A program made the position numbers and the translations under genes. A DNA stretch of 32,547 bases from Amycolatopsis pittospori. GTDB lineage: Bacteria; Actinomycetota; Actinomycetes; Mycobacteriales; Pseudonocardiaceae. Positions 1 through 7,700 of the stretch are shown here, piece by piece. Location: NCBI RefSeq assembly GCF_013870525.1, contig NZ_JACBXD010000084.1:1-32547 (forward strand). The letters run 5' to 3'. The notes beneath the pieces were generated by a model. The model ran no database searches, had not been told where the DNA came from, and worked only from the letters and a program-made list of their open reading frames with translations. The first letter of the stretch is position 1. Every line of letters starts with the position of its first letter.

Positions 1-81
1 GCGCACGGCGGCACGGTGTCCGCGGAACCCGTTGTGGGCGGCGGTCTTTCCGTGACGGTGCACCTGCCCGCTGTGCCCTGA
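1..81 (+). CDS. C-terminus of a sensor histidine kinase (5' end outside window)
   Basis: The open frame from base 1 to the TGA at 79-81 encodes the last 26 residues of a protein, starting AHGG and ending in LPAVP. The pattern 'HGG, then GGGL, then V.LP' is the G2 box and last beta strand of the HATPase_c domain that ends most sensor histidine kinases, where it closes the ATP-binding site. A response regulator would normally lie outside the window. Only this tail is visible, so the sensed signal cannot be inferred. The family call rests on a short motif and is moderately secure. Confidence 0.6.
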   Translation, partial: AHGGTVSAEPVVGGGLSVTVHLPAVP

Positions 82-108
82 CCCCTCGGCGGGGTTACCG
101 TTCAGGGT

Positions 109-918
109 ATGCGGCTGAACAACGGAACGTCCCTGCCCCAGCTCGGTTTCGGGGTGTACAAGATCGGCGACGACGAGGTCGTCCGCGCGGTCCACACCGC
201 CCTCGAGGCCGGCTACCGCGCCATCGACACGGCGACGTTGTACGCCAACGAACGCGGTGTCGGGGAGGCCGTCCGCACCAGTGGACTCCCCCGTGAGGAG
301 CTGTTCGTCACCACGAAACTGTGGAACACCGAGCACGGCTACGACTCGGCGTTGCGTGCCTTCGACACCAGCATGGGCGAACTCGGGCTGGACTACGTCG
401 ACCTGTACCTGATCCACTGGCCGCTGCCTTCGCAGGATAAGTACGTGGAAACGTGGCGAGCGCTGGAAAAGATCGCCTCCGATGGCCGGGCGAAGGCGAT
501 CGGCGTGTCGAACTTCCAGATCCCGCATCTGGAGCGGCTGATCGAGGAGACCGACGTCGTCCCGGCGGTGAACCAGATCGAATGCCACCCGTGGCTGCAG
601 CAGCCCTTGCTGCGGGAGTTCCACGAGAAGCACGAGATCATCACCGAGGCATGGAGCCCGCTCGCGCGCGGCGGCGAACTGCTTGCCGACGAGAAGATCA
701 CCACCATCGCCCGGAAACACGGCAAGACGCCGGCGCAGATCGTGTTGCGGTGGCATGTCGAGATGGACCACATGGTGATCCCGAAATCCGTCACGGCCGA
801 GCGGATCGCGGAGAACATCGACGTCTTCGACTTCGCGCTCGACGCGCACGACGTCGCCGCGATCGCGACGCTGGAGCAGGGGAAGCGGCTGGGACCGGAC
901 CCGGACACCCTCTCGTGA
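109..918 (+). CDS. Aldo/keto reductase, NADPH-dependent
   Basis: This 269-residue protein is close to the normal length for bacterial AKR5-type reductases. These are soluble TIM-barrel enzymes that reduce aldehydes or ketones (often 2,5-diketo-D-gluconate-like substrates) with NADPH. The catalytic tetrad is readable: D40 and Y45 (in DTATLY), K70 (in TTKLW) and H103 (in LIHWP). The barrel motifs GVSNF and the cofactor-binding IPKS segment near the C-terminus are also present. The ATG at 109 lies 27 bases after the kinase stop and has only a weak GGGT purine stretch before it, so the two may be co-transcribed. The true substrate is unknown. Its TGA lies in CGTGAGT, the core of a repeat family found elsewhere in the window. 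Confidence 0.93.
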   Translation: MRLNNGTSLPQLGFGVYKIGDDEVVRAVHTALEAGYRAIDTATLYANERGVGEAVRTSGLPREELFVTTKLWNTEHGYDSALRAFDTSMGELGLDYVDLYLIHWPLPSQDKYVETWRALEKIASDGRAKAIGVSNFQIPHLERLIEETDVVPAVNQIECHPWLQQPLLREFHEKHEIITEAWSPLARGGELLADEKITTIARKHGKTPAQIVLRWHVEMDHMVIPKSVTAERIAENIDVFDFALDAHDVAAIATLEQGKRLGPDPDTLS

Positions 919-937
919 GTTCCCCACCCCGCGCATT

Positions 938-997
938 TAGTCCTCTAGTTGCGGTATTTGCGCGTGCATGTACCGCAACTAGTCCTCTACTTGCGGT
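938..997. repeat. Direct-plus-inverted repeat at a convergent junction; likely bidirectional terminator
   Basis: An 18-base motif beginning TAGTCCTCTAG recurs 42 bases later with one mismatch (938-955 and 980-997). Between them CTAGTTGCGGTA (945-956) and its exact complement (971-982) form a 12-bp stem with a 14-base loop. The element fills the gap between the aldo/keto reductase and the esterase, which face each other. The second copy contains the last codons and the TAG stop of the esterase. Position and structure fit a two-way terminator, but no U-tract follows, so this is inference. Confidence 0.6.
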
Positions 998-2063
998 GGT
1001 CTGCCAGCGCTAGGCCCGCCCGCAGGACACCCGCGGCGTGCAGAAGTGCTTGCCGCGCCGAGGGGTCGACGCCCACCCGGCTCGCGAAGCCGTGCAGCTG
1101 CCCGGGGTGCCGCCGATGGATCACCGGGACACCGGCGTCGGCCAGTTTCCGGGCGTAGGCCTCACCTTCGTCGCGGAGCGGGTCGAAGCCCGACGTCGCG
1201 ATGTAGGTGGCTGGCAGGCCCGCGACGTGTTCGTCGTACAGCACGGAAGCGCGCGGGTCGCGATAGAGCGTTTCGTCCGAGAGGTACCGGTCGCGGTACC
1301 AAGCACGTTCTTCGGTGTCGAGCCGGAAACCGAGGCCGAACAGCTCGTGGGACGGATGCGTGCCGAACGCGTCGGTCGCCGGGTTCAGCAGGAGGCTGAA
1401 CGCGGGCCGCGCGACCTCGCCGCGGGCGCCCGCGTGCGCGACGACGGCGGCGAGGTTGCCGCCGGAACTGTCCCCGCCGACCGCGATCCGTGCCGGGTCG
1501 AGGCCATAGCTGTCGGCGTTCGCGTGTACGTGGGCGAAGGCGGCGATGCCGTCCTCGACGGCGGCGGGGAACGGGTGCTCCGGGGCCAGCCGGTAGTCGA
1601 CCGAGACCACCCGCAGCCCGGCCTCTTCGGCGAGGTAGCGGCACGCTCCCTCATGCGTTTCGATCCCGCCGAGCACGTAGCCGCCGCCGTGGAAGAACAA
1701 CAGCGCCGGACCCGGCGAAGCCGCCCCGGCCGGTTCGTAGAGGCGAATCCGCATCGGCCCGGCGGGGCCGGTGAAGACGTGATCCGACTGGCGGATGTCC
1801 CCGCCGATACCCGCCCCGGCCAGTTCCCCGGCCTGGTTCAGCTCGGCGCGAGCCCGTTCGACGCTCCCGTTGCGGTGCGGATAGTCGAACGGCGCCAGTT
1901 TGGACATCTTGATGAGCACCTGCGAACTGGTCGCCAGCCGCTGCCCGTCCAGGCGGACGGGGCGGCCGGCGACCAGGCGCAGCAGGGGTTCCGGAAGACC
2001 GAGCAGGAACCGGAGGGCGGCCATGAGTGAACGCACGAGCAGTCGCCTGCTCAGTGAAAGCAT
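987..2063 (-). CDS. Alpha/beta hydrolase, hormone-sensitive-lipase (family IV) type esterase
   Basis: The 358-residue protein has the hallmarks of the bacterial HSL family, which hydrolyses short- to medium-chain esters: an oxyanion-hole HGGG in FFHGGGYVLGG, the nucleophile elbow GDSSGGN, an acid Asp in FDPLRDEG and a His in QLHGF. A hydrophobic, arginine-containing N-terminus could be a membrane anchor, since no clear cleavage site is visible. It starts 9 bases after the stop of the upstream PHP phosphoesterase gene, so the two are probably one transcript. The start codon is ATG. Its last codons lie inside the repeat at 938-997. The substrate is not predictable from sequence. Confidence 0.9.
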   Translation of the reverse strand: MLSLSRRLLVRSLMAALRFLLGLPEPLLRLVAGRPVRLDGQRLATSSQVLIKMSKLAPFDYPHRNGSVERARAELNQAGELAGAGIGGDIRQSDHVFTGPAGPMRIRLYEPAGAASPGPALLFFHGGGYVLGGIETHEGACRYLAEEAGLRVVSVDYRLAPEHPFPAAVEDGIAAFAHVHANADSYGLDPARIAVGGDSSGGNLAAVVAHAGARGEVARPAFSLLLNPATDAFGTHPSHELFGLGFRLDTEERAWYRDRYLSDETLYRDPRASVLYDEHVAGLPATYIATSGFDPLRDEGEAYARKLADAGVPVIHRRHPGQLHGFASRVGVDPSARQALLHAAGVLRAGLALADHRK

Positions 2064-2072
2064 GGGCGAACC

Positions 2073-3695
2073 CTACGCCTGACGGACGTCCACGAAGATC
2101 GGATTGCCGTAGAACCACAGGTCCTCGAACGGGTTGGCTTGCCCGATGACGTCCGCGCTCGGCTCGATACCGCCGGGCACGTGCTTCTTGCCGTCCGTGC
2201 CTCGGGGCCGTACGAAGAACGGCTCACGCACGTTGCGGAAGGTGTGCCGGAAGGCCACCGTCCGCCCGGGCGCCCACCGCGGCTCGAAGGAGCGCACCAC
2301 CCGGGTGCCCGGAGCCGTCTGGGTGTCACGGTCGGCCGCGGGGCCGGTGACCGGTCCCGAGACGAGGTCGAGCCGCGCTAGCCGGGGGATCGCGCCGCCG
2401 CCGTTCGGCCGGGCCGCGAGCTTCGCCGAGACGACGACCGTGACGTCGTCCCCGCGCCGGACGCGGAGCCTGCCGCCCATGGTCGCCGAGTTCCAGCCGC
2501 TGTACGCGCCGAATTCCAGTTCCTGCGCGAGCCCGCCGTGGACCACCCAGACGCGTCCCGCGCGCAGCCCCTCCAGCACGCCTTCGTGACTCTTGCGGGT
2601 CACGCCGACGACTGTCCGGCTGAACTCGGCCGGAGCGAAGTCCGCGTACGGAGGCAGAGTCTGTGGGACGCCGGTGTCGATCGGATCCGGGTAGGCGCCG
2701 TGCTCGTCGTAGTAGCCGTCAGGGACGCCCGGCCGGACGAGGGTGTCGCCGCGGTTGTAATGCGAGTCGGAGTTGCTGGTGATCCACCACGGCTTTCCCT
2801 CGGCCAGCAGCGAATCCCACAGCCCGCCGACGGTCGCGGTGCTCCAGTCGAAACCGCCGTAGGTGCGGTAGGCCGACTCCGGGAAGCCCGGCCACGAGTT
2901 CGAGCCGGGGGAGTTGCCGTACCCGCCGCGCGCGCCACCGCCGCTTCCGAGTGGTTTCGGGAAGCCGTCGGCCTGCGCTCCCGGCGCGCCTTCCATGCCG
3001 ATGACGATGCCGGGCGAGGCGTCGCGCAGCGCGCGGATCTCGTGCGGGGCGACGCGGCCGTTGCGCAGCGGATGGTTGATCACGACGACCGGTGCGTGGA
3101 TCCGCCGCGCCCGTTCTTCGGCGGCGAGCCAGCGGATCGCCGCGACGGCCAGCGCCTCGTTCGACGGCGTGCCGGATTCGGTACCGGTCAGCCGCCAGTC
3201 GAAGGCCCGCTCGAACTCGCGCAGTTTCGCCGCCTGGTCCGCGCCAGCCTGGAAGAACAGCGTCGCGTGTTCGGCGCCCGGCACGTTCCATTCCATGCCC
3301 TGCCACAGCAGGAGGTCGCGGTGTTCGCGCCGCGCCGCCCGGATCGCGGCGTTCGTCCGTTCCACCGACGACTTCTCGTGCGTGGCGTGGCCGTGGTCGG
3401 TGATCACCGCCCAGTCGGCGCCGTGCGCCCGCGCGTCACGGGCGATTCCGTCCACCGTGTACATCGCGTCATAGGAGTACTGGGTGTGGATGTGGTGATC
3501 GCCCACCAGCCATCGGTAGCGGTCCCGGCCGAAGAGCCGGCTGACATCGATGTCGAGATCGACGTCCAGATCGAGGGCTTCCGCCGGGGCCGTGGCGGCG
3601 AGTGGGACGCTCGCCGCCACCGCGGACACCAGACCCGCCCGCTTGAGGAATCCGCGGCGGTCGACGCCGGGTTTTTCGCTGTTCACCGGCGGCAC
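2073..3695 (-). CDS. Tat-exported PHP-domain metallo-phosphoesterase
   Basis: The 540-residue protein opens with a twin-arginine signal (R13-R14 in DRRGFLKRAG), a hydrophobic stretch and a likely cleavage site after AEA at residue 40, so it should be folded in the cytosol and exported. The mature part begins with a PHP-type metal site: DHHIH at 66-70, TDHGH at 99-103, and later GMEWN, EHATLFF and NSDSHYNRG. PHP proteins bind two or three metals and cleave phosphoester bonds. Distant relatives are annotated as histidinol phosphatase or DNA polymerase PHP domains, and secreted stand-alone forms are uncharacterised. The start is a GTG with no good ribosome site, and a second GTG three codons later is possible. 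It leads the esterase gene by 9 bases. Confidence 0.85.
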   Translation of the reverse strand: MPPVNSEKPGVDRRGFLKRAGLVSAVAASVPLAATAPAEALDLDVDLDIDVSRLFGRDRYRWLVGDHHIHTQYSYDAMYTVDGIARDARAHGADWAVITDHGHATHEKSSVERTNAAIRAARREHRDLLLWQGMEWNVPGAEHATLFFQAGADQAAKLREFERAFDWRLTGTESGTPSNEALAVAAIRWLAAEERARRIHAPVVVINHPLRNGRVAPHEIRALRDASPGIVIGMEGAPGAQADGFPKPLGSGGGARGGYGNSPGSNSWPGFPESAYRTYGGFDWSTATVGGLWDSLLAEGKPWWITSNSDSHYNRGDTLVRPGVPDGYYDEHGAYPDPIDTGVPQTLPPYADFAPAEFSRTVVGVTRKSHEGVLEGLRAGRVWVVHGGLAQELEFGAYSGWNSATMGGRLRVRRGDDVTVVVSAKLAARPNGGGAIPRLARLDLVSGPVTGPAADRDTQTAPGTRVVRSFEPRWAPGRTVAFRHTFRNVREPFFVRPRGTDGKKHVPGGIEPSADVIGQANPFEDLWFYGNPIFVDVRQA

Positions 3696-3774
3696 GCTAA
3701 AGAGCTTCGCTGAACGGGCGGTGTCCGAGCGGCCAACGGACGGCGCCGCGTGACGAACGTCGCTGCGGAGGGAA

Positions 3775-3807
3775 CCCGGCTCCCCCGAGGATGGCAGGGG
3801 AGCCGGG
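3775..3807 (-). terminator. Hairpin terminator after the small secreted peptide gene
   Basis: CCCGGCTCCCC (3775-3785) pairs perfectly with GGGGAGCCGGG (3797-3807) around an 11-base loop. It starts 10 bases past the stop of the leftward peptide gene. There is no U-tract, which is common for actinobacterial hairpin terminators. Confidence 0.75.
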
Positions 3808-3816
3808 CCTTACCCG

Positions 3817-4002
3817 TTAGAAGTCCCGGTTGGCCGGGGTGACGCCGAAGTCGCGGTTGTCCACTCCGGTGATCCGGACGCTGCCGGTCTCGTCGCCGGT
3901 GATGCGGACGCTGTCGTCAGCGCTCGCCACACCCGCTCCGAGCATCAACCCCAGAACCGCCGCGCCGGCCCCCAGGCCCACGCGCACGACGATGTTCTTC
4001 AT
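3817..4002 (-). CDS. Small secreted repeat-containing peptide (61 aa)
   Basis: I place the start at the ATG ending at 4002, because GGAGGAA lies 6 bases upstream; an upstream ATG at 4044 would add 14 residues without this signal. The 61-residue product has a Sec signal peptide (MKNIVVR, then a glycine/alanine/leucine core) with probable cleavage after ASA at 28. The predicted mature peptide is 33 residues, acidic and Cys-free. It contains two SVRITG repeats and two NRDF repeats. I recognise no family. It is a single-gene unit between its own terminator and that of the fad operon, and its strong ribosome site suggests substantial expression. TTGACT at 4081-4076 may be a -35 element, but no matching -10 is clear. 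Confidence 0.75.
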   Translation of the reverse strand: MKNIVVRVGLGAGAAVLGLMLGAGVASADDSVRITGDETGSVRITGVDNRDFGVTPANRDF

Positions 4003-4107
4003 CGATATTCCTCCCAGTGTTGTTCTTCCCCAGTACCTGGACATCCAGGCTTAGCGCGAGTGTTCCGGAAATCGCAGTCAAGCGCTACAAAGTCCACGTA
4101 ATACGCA

Positions 4108-4153
4108 AAAAGGCCACCGTCGGCGATCGAAAGCTCGCCGACGGTGGCCTTTT
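4108..4153 (-). terminator. Strong intrinsic terminator of fadAB (symmetrical, may act both ways)
   Basis: A perfect 19-bp inverted repeat (4108-4126 with 4135-4153) has an 8-base loop and A/T runs at both outer ends. On the minus strand the stem ends in UUUU with one further U. It lies just after the fadB stop at 4161 and is the most classical terminator in the window. Confidence 0.9.
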
Positions 4154-4160
4154 ACCGGCG

Positions 4161-6272
4161 TCAGGAGAGCGGCACGCTCGCCACACCCGGAGCCAGGAAC
4201 GGCTTGCCGTTGACCTTCTCGGACACCCCGGCCCGGTCCAGGTACGGCGTGATGCCGCCGAGCCAGAACGGCCAGCCGGCACCGAGGATCAGGCACAGAT
4301 CGATGTCCTGCGCCTCGGCGACCACACCCTCGTCGAGCATGATGCGGATCTCCTCGGTGATCGCGGCCAGCGCGCGGTCACGCACCTGCTCCGACGTCGA
4401 CGGCGAGTCACCGCGCTGCCAGAGTTCGTCCACCTCGGGGTCGACGGTCGCGTTGCCGTGAGCGTCCCACTGCCAGACACCCTTCTTGCCCGCCTTGACG
4501 AAGCGGTCGAGGTTCTCGCTGACGGTGAACCGGTCCGGGAACGCCTCGTGCAGGGTCTCCCCGACGTGCAGGGCGATCGCCGGGCCGACCAGCTGCATCA
4601 GCGTCAGCGGCGTCATCGGCAGGCCCAGAGGTTCGAGCGCCTTGTCCGCGACGTCGAACGGCGTACCCTCGTCGACGGTCACCAGGACCTCGCCGAGGAA
4701 GCGCAGCAGCAGCCGGTTGACCACGAACGCGGACGCGTCCTTGACCAGCACGCTCGACTTCTTGAGCTGCTTGCCGACGGAGAACGCGGTGGCCAGCGCG
4801 GCGTCGTCGGTCTTCTCCGCCCGGACGATCTCCAGCAGCGGCATGACCGCGACCGGGTTGAAGAAGTGGAACCCGACCACGCGTTCGGGGTGCTTCAGCT
4901 GCGACGCCATCGCGGTGATCGACAGCGACGAGGTGTTCGTCGCCAGGATCGCCTCGGGGGAGACGTACTGCTCCAGGTCGGCGAAGACCTTCTGCTTGAC
5001 GCCCAGTTCCTCGAAGACGGCCTCGATGACGAAGTCCGCGTCGGCGAAGGCGGACTTGTCGAGCGAGCCGGTGACGAGCGCCTTCAGCCGGTTCGCGCCG
5101 TCCGGCGAAACCCGCTTCTTGGCCAGCAGCTTGTCGATCTCACCGTGCACATAGGACACACCCTTGTCGACCCGTTCCTGGTCGACGTCGGTGAGCACCA
5201 CCGGCACCTTGAGACGGCGGACGAACAGCAGCGCCATCTGGCTGGCCATCAGGCCGGCGCCGACGATGCCGACCTTGTTCACCTTGCGCGCCAACGACTT
5301 GTCCGGCGCGCCCGCCGGGCGCTTGGCCCGCTTGTTGACCAGGTTGAACGAGTACAGCCCGGCGCGCAGCGTGTCATCCATGAGCAGCTCGGCGAGTCCG
5401 TCGGTCTCGGCCGCGTAGCCGCGGTCCAGATCGTTCTCGCGAGCCAGCTCCAACAGCTCGACGGCCTTGGTCGCGCCCGGGGACGCGCCCTTCGTTCGTC
5501 CGTCCACAATGGCCTTCGCGCGGCCGATCGCGGCGTCCCAGCCCGCTCCGCGGTCGATCTCGCGGCGGGCGGGGGTGATCTCGCCGTTGACGACCTTCGC
5601 CAGCCACAGCAGCGACTGCTCCAGGTAGTCGGCCGAACCGAAGACCTCGTCGACGATGCCGAGCTCCGCCGCCTGCGCGACCTTGAGCATCTTGTTCTGC
5701 GCCAAGGCGTTCTCGATGATCACGGTGACCGCGGCGTCCGGGCCGATGAGGTTCGGCAGCAGCTGCGTGCCGCCCCAGCCCGGGAACAGGCCGAGGAAGA
5801 CCTCGGGGAACGCGATCGCGGCCGTGTTCTCGGAAAGCGTGCGGTAGTGGCAGGAGAGCGCGAGTTCGAGCCCGCCGCCCATCACCGCGCCGTTGATGAA
5901 ACCGAAGGTCGGGATCTCGGTTTCGGTGAGACGGCGGAACACGTCGTGCCCGGTCTGCGCGATCTCCCGCGCCAGCGCCGGATCCGCGACCGCTTCGACA
6001 CCGGAAAGATCGGCGCCGACGGCGAAGATGAACGGCTTGCCGGTGACCGCGATCGCGGCGGGCTCGGCCGCGAAGGCGGCGTCGATCGCGGCGTCGAGGC
6101 TCACCAGGCCCTGCGGGCCGAAGGTGTTCGGCCGGGTGTGGTCGTGGCCGTTGTCCAAGGTGATCAGCGCGACCGGCTTGTCGAGCCCGGGCACCTTCAC
6201 CAGACGCGTGACGGCGTTGGTGACGACCTCGTCGGGGAAAGCGGCTTTCGCCTGCTCAGCAGTGAAAGTCAT
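4161..6272 (-). CDS. fadB: Fatty-acid oxidation trifunctional-type protein: enoyl-CoA hydratase / 3-hydroxyacyl-CoA dehydrogenase
   Basis: This 703-residue protein performs the second and third steps of beta-oxidation: hydration of trans-2-enoyl-CoA, then NAD-dependent oxidation of 3-hydroxyacyl-CoA. Residues 1 to about 310 form the crotonase-fold hydratase. It shows AVGADLSGV (oxyanion hole), GGGLELALS and FPEVFLGLFPGWGG, which carry the two expected active-site glutamates. From about 332 a Rossmann domain begins with VGIVGAGLMASQ, where the usual third glycine is Ala-Ser. HFFNPV and the C-terminal 3HCDH helices follow. It is the second gene of the operon: its ATG is one base from the fadA stop, so translation is probably coupled. 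Thiolysis is supplied by FadA. It ends at a strong terminator. Confidence 0.95.
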   Translation of the reverse strand: MTFTAEQAKAAFPDEVVTNAVTRLVKVPGLDKPVALITLDNGHDHTRPNTFGPQGLVSLDAAIDAAFAAEPAAIAVTGKPFIFAVGADLSGVEAVADPALAREIAQTGHDVFRRLTETEIPTFGFINGAVMGGGLELALSCHYRTLSENTAAIAFPEVFLGLFPGWGGTQLLPNLIGPDAAVTVIIENALAQNKMLKVAQAAELGIVDEVFGSADYLEQSLLWLAKVVNGEITPARREIDRGAGWDAAIGRAKAIVDGRTKGASPGATKAVELLELARENDLDRGYAAETDGLAELLMDDTLRAGLYSFNLVNKRAKRPAGAPDKSLARKVNKVGIVGAGLMASQMALLFVRRLKVPVVLTDVDQERVDKGVSYVHGEIDKLLAKKRVSPDGANRLKALVTGSLDKSAFADADFVIEAVFEELGVKQKVFADLEQYVSPEAILATNTSSLSITAMASQLKHPERVVGFHFFNPVAVMPLLEIVRAEKTDDAALATAFSVGKQLKKSSVLVKDASAFVVNRLLLRFLGEVLVTVDEGTPFDVADKALEPLGLPMTPLTLMQLVGPAIALHVGETLHEAFPDRFTVSENLDRFVKAGKKGVWQWDAHGNATVDPEVDELWQRGDSPSTSEQVRDRALAAITEEIRIMLDEGVVAEAQDIDLCLILGAGWPFWLGGITPYLDRAGVSEKVNGKPFLAPGVASVPLS

Positions 6273-6273
6273 G

Positions 6274-7506
6274 TTACTTGGCCCCCTCGAACGCCGGGTT
6301 CTCCCAGATCACGGTGCCACCCATGCCGATGCCGATGCACATGGTGGTCAGGCCGTAGCGCACGTCGGGGCGCTCGGCGAACTGACGCGAAAGCTGCGTC
6401 ATCAGCCGGACGCCGGAGGACGCGAGCGGATGCCCGCAGGCGATCGCGCCACCCCACTGGTTCACCCGCGGATCGTCGTCGGCGATACCGAAGTGGTCGA
6501 GGAAAGCCAGCACCTGAACGGCGAACGCCTCGTTGATCTCGAAGAGGCCGATGTCGTCGATCGACAGGCCGGTGCGCTTGAACAGCTTCTCGGTGGCGGG
6601 CACCGGGCCGATGCCCATGACCTCCGGCTCGACGCCGGCGAAGGAGTAGCCGACGAGCCGCATGCCGATCGGCAGGCCGAGTTCGCGGGCGGTGTCCTCG
6701 TCGGCGAGCAGGGCCGCAGTGGCGCCGTCGTTGAGACCGGCCGCGTTGCCCGCGGTGATCCGGCCGTGCGGGCGGAACGGCGTCTTCAGCCCGGCGAGCT
6801 GCTCGACCGTGGTGCCCGGGCGGGGCGGCTCGTCCTCGGTCGCGAGACCCCAGCCGAGTTCTTTGGACCGCGTGGCGACCGGGACCAGCTCGGGGCCGAT
6901 CTTGCCGGTCTTCACGGCTTCGGCGTACTTCTCCTGGCTGCGCGCGGCGAAGGCGTCGGTGCGCTGCTTGGTGATCGCCGGGAACCGGTCGTGCAGGTTC
7001 TCCGCGGTCTGGCCCATCACGAGCGCGGTCGGGTCGACGAGCTTGTCGGCGATGATGCGCGGGTTCGGGTCGACACCCTCGCCCATCGGGTGGCGGCCCA
7101 TGTGTTCGACGCCGCCGGCGATGGCGATGTCATAGGCGCCGAAACCGATGCCGCTCGCGGTGGTGGTGACCGCGGTCATCGCGCCCGCGCACATGCGGTC
7201 CAGCGCGAAACCGGGTACCGACTTCGGCAGGCCCGCCAGCAGCGCGGCGGTGCGGCCGATGGTCAGGCCCTGGTCGCCGATCTGGGTGGTGGCGGCGATC
7301 GCCACCTCGTCGACGCGCTCCGGCGGCAGTTCCGGATGCCGCCGCAGCAGTTCACGGATGGCGTTGACGACGAGGTCGTCGGCGCGGGTGCCGGCGTACA
7401 TACCCTTTTCGCCTGCCTTGCCGAAGGGCGTTCGCACCCCTTCGACGAAGGCGACATTGCGTACCGTCCGCGCGTTCGGCGCGAGCGGTGTTGCTCCTTC
7501 GGCCAC
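6274..7506 (-). CDS. fadA: Acetyl-CoA acyltransferase (3-ketoacyl-CoA thiolase)
   Basis: The 410-residue thiolase catalyses the last step of beta-oxidation, cleaving 3-ketoacyl-CoA with CoA to acetyl-CoA and a shortened acyl-CoA. The three catalytic positions are visible: nucleophile C106 in RMCAGAM, H359 in ACGHPLASSG and C390 in MCIGIGMGG. NEAFAV, the other thiolase signature, is present. The GTG start is supported by CAGGAG about 7 bases upstream. It leads the two-gene operon with fadB. A 10-bp-arm palindrome at 7548-7571 lies 42 bases before the start codon and is a plausible repressor operator. Degradative rather than biosynthetic function is inferred from linkage to fadB. Confidence 0.95.
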   Translation of the reverse strand: MAEGATPLAPNARTVRNVAFVEGVRTPFGKAGEKGMYAGTRADDLVVNAIRELLRRHPELPPERVDEVAIAATTQIGDQGLTIGRTAALLAGLPKSVPGFALDRMCAGAMTAVTTTASGIGFGAYDIAIAGGVEHMGRHPMGEGVDPNPRIIADKLVDPTALVMGQTAENLHDRFPAITKQRTDAFAARSQEKYAEAVKTGKIGPELVPVATRSKELGWGLATEDEPPRPGTTVEQLAGLKTPFRPHGRITAGNAAGLNDGATAALLADEDTARELGLPIGMRLVGYSFAGVEPEVMGIGPVPATEKLFKRTGLSIDDIGLFEINEAFAVQVLAFLDHFGIADDDPRVNQWGGAIACGHPLASSGVRLMTQLSRQFAERPDVRYGLTTMCIGIGMGGTVIWENPAFEGAK

Positions 7507-7547
7507 GAATACTCCTGAAGTAGAGGTAGTCCTGACCGCACCCTAGC

Positions 7548-7571
7548 CCTGGTTACCCGTCGGTAACCAGG
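7548..7571 (-). promoter_or_regulatory. Palindrome upstream of fadA, candidate operator
   Basis: CCTGGTTACC (7548-7557) and GGTAACCAGG (7562-7571) are exact complements separated by CGTC. Size and symmetry fit a TetR-family dimer site such as those controlling many actinobacterial beta-oxidation operons. The cognate regulator is not identifiable here. Confidence 0.5.
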
Positions 7572-7668
7572 ATGGTGGCCCGGTCGAGTGGGGGAAGGCA
7601 CACTCCCGGGTTCATCGGGGGTGCCGGGGTCGGCCGCTTGGCCGATCCGGAGATGGTCAGGAAGTTGC

Positions 7669-7699
7669 TATGTTCGAAGTGATCAGGGGGAGGGATCAC
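7669..7699 (+). promoter_or_regulatory. Candidate extended -10 and hairpin presenting the ribosome site of bla
   Basis: TGCTATGTT (7666-7674) resembles an extended -10 box. Just downstream, GTGATC (7679-7684) and GATCAC (7694-7699) can pair around AGGGGGAGG, which is the Shine-Dalgarno sequence for the ATG at 7701. The ribosome site would thus sit in a 9-base loop directly before the start codon. The structure is visible; a regulatory role is inference. Confidence 0.4.
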
Positions 7700-7700
7700 G

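Noticed and set aside
4017..6536. 839-codon open frame on the plus strand
   Set aside because: Antisense shadow of fadB, rich in Arg/Asp/Gly/Val as expected from the complement of high-GC codons; no domain and no ribosome site.
5893..7518. 541-codon plus-strand frame and similar long frames opposite the carboxylase and haem genes
   Set aside because: All lie antisense to strongly supported genes and show the typical GC-skew shadow composition.
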